A stretch of 14,468 nt of DNA from Nitrospira sp. Its GTDB lineage: Bacteria > Nitrospirota > Nitrospiria > Nitrospirales > Nitrospiraceae. This document shows positions 13,600-14,468 of this stretch, piece after piece. Position 1 is the first letter of the stretch. The number at the start of each line of letters is the position of its first letter. The stretch covers positions 1 through 14,468 of the forward strand of contig VGXD01000022.1 in the NCBI GenBank assembly GCA_016873525.1. Reading direction: 5' to 3'. Position numbers and translations under genes: made by a program. The notes under the pieces were generated by a model, which did no database searches, was not told where the DNA came from, and was given only the letters and a program-made list of their open reading frames with translations.

Positions 13600-13628
13600 A
13601 TCATAACACTCTGCGTCCGGGCAGGCAA
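13600..13628 (-). promoter_or_regulatory. Sigma70-type promoter of the sigma/anti-sigma operon
   Basis: TTGCCT (complement of 13623-13628) and TATGAT (complement of 13600-13605) are 17 bases apart. The transcript would start near 13593, about 30 bases before the ATG at 13563. The -10 box matches consensus at five of six positions. Confidence 0.6.
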
Positions 13629-13654
13629 AGAATGTGTCGAATATGTGTTGAGGT

Positions 13655-14468
13655 TTAACCGGGCGAGGGCAACAGGTCTGCCAGGATGCGGGCGGCCTCT
13701 GACGCCCCGGTCGGGGGAGGGGCCGGTGTTGGCGGCGGGGGAACTGCCTGGACGGCTTCGAGGGCCGTCTGCCACAGGCCGGTTTCGAAGTCTTCCCGCG
13801 AGAGCTCGATGCCGCGCCCATGGCGATGAAGGTATTCAACCAAGCTTGGCTCGTCGGCGAAGTTGTGGCGCCTGACGTAGACCGTGGGGATGTCCTGCGC
13901 CACGGCTTCGACGATCGTGTTGTATCCGGGCTTGGTGACGAGGATGTCGGTCGAAGCCAGGAGGACCGCGAAGGGCAAGGGGATGGCTGCGAGGGAGGAG
14001 ATTCGCTTGCAGCCTTGCGGCACCGGGCCGCTGACGATAAAGCGGTACCCCGTCAGTTGGTCCAGACGCTCAACGGGTAGCGACTCCAGGGCGATCCCTC
14101 CCAAGCCAACCAAGACGACTCGTTCATCGGATGTGGCGCCAATGGCCTTCCTGAGTCCCGGCCTGTCCGCCGCGCCGGGCCTGGCAATGGGGCCGATCTC
14201 GATCGTCTTGGGGAAGGCGCGCATCGTGAGCCCAGGCGAAGGGCGGAGCATGAGGTTGGCTTGGCCGTAGGCTCGCCGGATGAGGGCGAGCGTTTCCATC
14301 TGGGTTGCGCGCTGGGTTGCACGCCGGCTGCCAGGCTGTTCCGGGGCGAGGTAGGGGGAGAGGACCAAGTCCCAGGACAGGTTGCAGAGGCCCACGGTCG
14401 GGACTTGCGCCCGTGCTCCGGCTTCGATGGCGAGGTGGGAGATGTCTGCAAGCAGGAGGGCCGGCGAA
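13655..14468 (-). CDS. GT-B glycosyltransferase-like protein, C-terminal part
   Basis: The last 270 codons of a gene that continues past the right edge; the open frame reaches the edge (PALLLADISHLAIEAGA, then VPTVGLCNLSWDL). The sequence has the two-lobed plan of GT-B glycosyltransferases. RVVLVGLGGIALESLP starts the C-terminal lobe, followed by YRFIVSGPVP. The donor-site stretch is STDILVTKPGYNTIVEAVAQDIPTVYV, with the Gly...Glu arrangement of MurG/UDP-glycosyltransferase-type enzymes, followed by NFADEPSLVEYLHRHGRG. It resembles the uncharacterised glycosyltransferase domain also found at the front of plant arabinokinases. The C-terminus has a Pro-rich segment (VPPPPTPAPPPTG) and a final helix. 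No donor or acceptor can be assigned. It lies upstream of the sigma operon on the same strand, with an 91-base gap holding that operon's own promoter. Confidence 0.75.
   Translation of the reverse strand, partial: SPALLLADISHLAIEAGARAQVPTVGLCNLSWDLVLSPYLAPEQPGSRRATQRATQMETLALIRRAYGQANLMLRPSPGLTMRAFPKTIEIGPIARPGAADRPGLRKAIGATSDERVVLVGLGGIALESLPVERLDQLTGYRFIVSGPVPQGCKRISSLAAIPLPFAVLLASTDILVTKPGYNTIVEAVAQDIPTVYVRRHNFADEPSLVEYLHRHGRGIELSREDFETGLWQTALEAVQAVPPPPTPAPPPTGASEAARILADLLPSPG

Overview
The window reads as a chromosomal piece of a GC-rich (about 60% or more by eye) Gram-negative bacterium. The gene content (a valyl-tRNA synthetase, TadA, an outer-membrane protein with a signal peptide, an ECF sigma/anti-sigma pair, a MATE exporter) and the character of the proteins and intergenic repeats suggest a Nitrospira-like member of the Nitrospirota. 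That placement is an inference from memory of such genomes, not from a search. I see no prophage, transposase, plasmid or CRISPR genes. It is an ordinary chromosomal region with several unusual genes and an unusual density of intergenic repeats.

Layout. 1-288 (-) is the N-terminal 96 codons of valS. A divergent promoter region (289-479) separates it from an uncharacterised 36-residue, extremely basic protein (480-590, +). A HAD-family hydrolase (774-1499, +) follows. Next comes a tight two-gene unit, an HExxH metallopeptidase (1782-2921) and a D-Ala-D-Ala-ligase-like ATP-grasp enzyme (2924-3946), two bases apart. A 157-bp MITE-like element (3970-4126) lies between this unit and a convergent sirtuin gene (4123-4848, -), whose stop codon is inside the element's end. 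A repeat-rich divergent region (4849-5106) leads to a ketopantoate-reductase-like protein carrying an extra C-terminal sulfite-oxidase-type molybdopterin-fold domain (5107-6450, +). It is convergent with a MATE transporter (6470-7798, -).

7929-9916 (+) holds a PD-(D/E)XK plus DEDD-type two-nuclease protein (DUF2779-like) overlapping by ATGA with a HIT hydrolase. A convergent tRNA-Ser(CGA) (10029-10118, -) and tadA (10227-10715, -) follow, with inverted short-repeat arrays on both sides of the tRNA and both sides of tadA. The right end, all on the minus strand, carries an ECF sigma factor (12970-13563), its RskA-like anti-sigma factor (11924-12967), and an outer-membrane-type protein with an internal duplication (10843-11796). 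The sigma gene and the outer-membrane gene each have a recognisable 17-bp-spaced sigma70-type promoter. A GT-B glycosyltransferase-like gene (13655-14468) runs off the right edge.

Most interesting: (i) the metallopeptidase/ATP-grasp pair, a plausible peptide-bond-making and -breaking unit of unknown substrate; (ii) the reductase/molybdopterin-domain fusion; (iii) a set of intergenic degenerate 7-bp or 9-bp repeats, each arranged as inverted arms, at five places; (iv) the 36-residue basic protein; (v) the duplicated outer-membrane module beside the sigma/anti-sigma operon.
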